57,040 nt of DNA from an uncultured Acidimicrobiales bacterium (GTDB taxonomy: Bacteria; Actinomycetota; Acidimicrobiia; Acidimicrobiales; SZUA-35): assembly GCA_937997485.1 (NCBI GenBank), contig CALKTH010000088.1, positions 1-57,040 on the forward strand. The letters run 5' to 3'. The translations under genes and the position numbers were made by a program. Positions 56,956 through 57,040 of the stretch are shown here, piece after piece; position 1 is the stretch's first letter, and every line of letters starts with the position of its first letter. Under the pieces are notes generated by a model, which was not told the DNA's origin, searched no databases, and saw only the letters and a program-made list of their open reading frames with translations.

Positions 56956-57040
56956 GCGCGAGTGGCGGAATTGGCAGACGCGCTGGATTCAGGTTCCAGT
57001 GTCTTAACGGACGTGGGGGTTCAAGTCCCCCCTCGCGCAC
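56956..57040 (+). tRNA. tRNA-Leu (CAG)
   Basis: The acceptor stem GCGCGAG (56956-56962) pairs with CTCGCGC (57032-57038), followed by A discriminator and C at the window edge. The anticodon stem CTGGA/TCCAG encloses the loop TTCAGGT with anticodon CAG. The long variable arm (TGTCTTAACGGACG) is class II, as for Leu. T-arm GGGGGTTCAAGTCCCCC is canonical. Any encoded CCA is cut off by the window. Confidence 0.97.

Noticed and set aside
56231..57040. FhaA extended to the window edge
   Set aside because: The extra 49 residues are antisense tRNA-Leu, a common annotation artefact; ATG 56893 starts the family's conserved part.

Overview
The window is GC-rich, densely coded bacterial DNA with an actinobacterial core. 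Its right end carries crgA, a PASTA-type pknB, pbpA, a ftsW/rodA-type gene, pstP, fhaB and fhaA, with frequent GTG/TTG starts and 4-bp ATGA/GTGA overlaps throughout. The gene set and mesophilic style suggest an uncultured or marine actinobacterium, possibly Acidimicrobiia (Ilumatobacter-like). That placement is inference and no marker-gene phylogeny was run.

Left edge (1-6.0 kb): a truncated HipB-like antitoxin gene with a frameshifted hipA remnant, a cytoplasmic GH2 beta-glucuronidase-like enzyme, and a minus-strand operon (SUMF1-like membrane protein, LLM flavin oxidoreductase, membrane-anchored OmpA-domain protein).

Centre (6.0-27.6 kb): a large contractile injection system (eCIS/phage-tail-like) locus. 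Its first part is an accessory module: a membrane-anchored Hsp70-type ATPase, two dynamin-like GTPases, a zinc-ribbon membrane protein with a discoidin-like (NADase-type glycan-binding) domain, an oppositely oriented Fn3 membrane protein, and a LuxR-type regulator with a pseudo-receiver. The machine follows in order: Pvc16-like cap/terminator, AAA+ ATPase, sheath, tube 1, small zinc-ribbon assembly protein, a 52-aa DUF6760-like protein, a 558-aa Pro/Ser/Thr-rich protein, tube 2, LysM baseplate hub, VgrG-like spike, PAAR tip, gp25, baseplate J and tail protein I. No conventional tape measure or fibre gene was seen. A 915-aa MalT/SARP-like ATPase regulator converges on the end of the cluster.

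Right of the machine (30.4-37.3 kb) lie housekeeping genes: a [3Fe-4S] ferredoxin, aroC, a crotonase, an IclR regulator, a PAC2 protein, an MBL hydrolase plus 2-hydroxyacid dehydrogenase pair, and an aquaporin. At 37.4-39.2 kb an AbiEi-like/DUF559-like gene sits between two 87-bp direct repeats that duplicate the 3' end and hairpin of a neighbouring lipoprotein gene. At 39.2-44.5 kb a c-di-GMP phosphodiesterase (EAL intact, GGDEF degenerate) follows an unusual PLP-fold/N-acyltransferase fusion. Then come a thiolase, crgA, a trpG/pabA-type amidotransferase and the pknB-pstP cell-wall signalling cluster. That cluster is interrupted by a divergent YtrA-type GntR/membrane protein pair. The window ends in tRNA-Leu(CAG).
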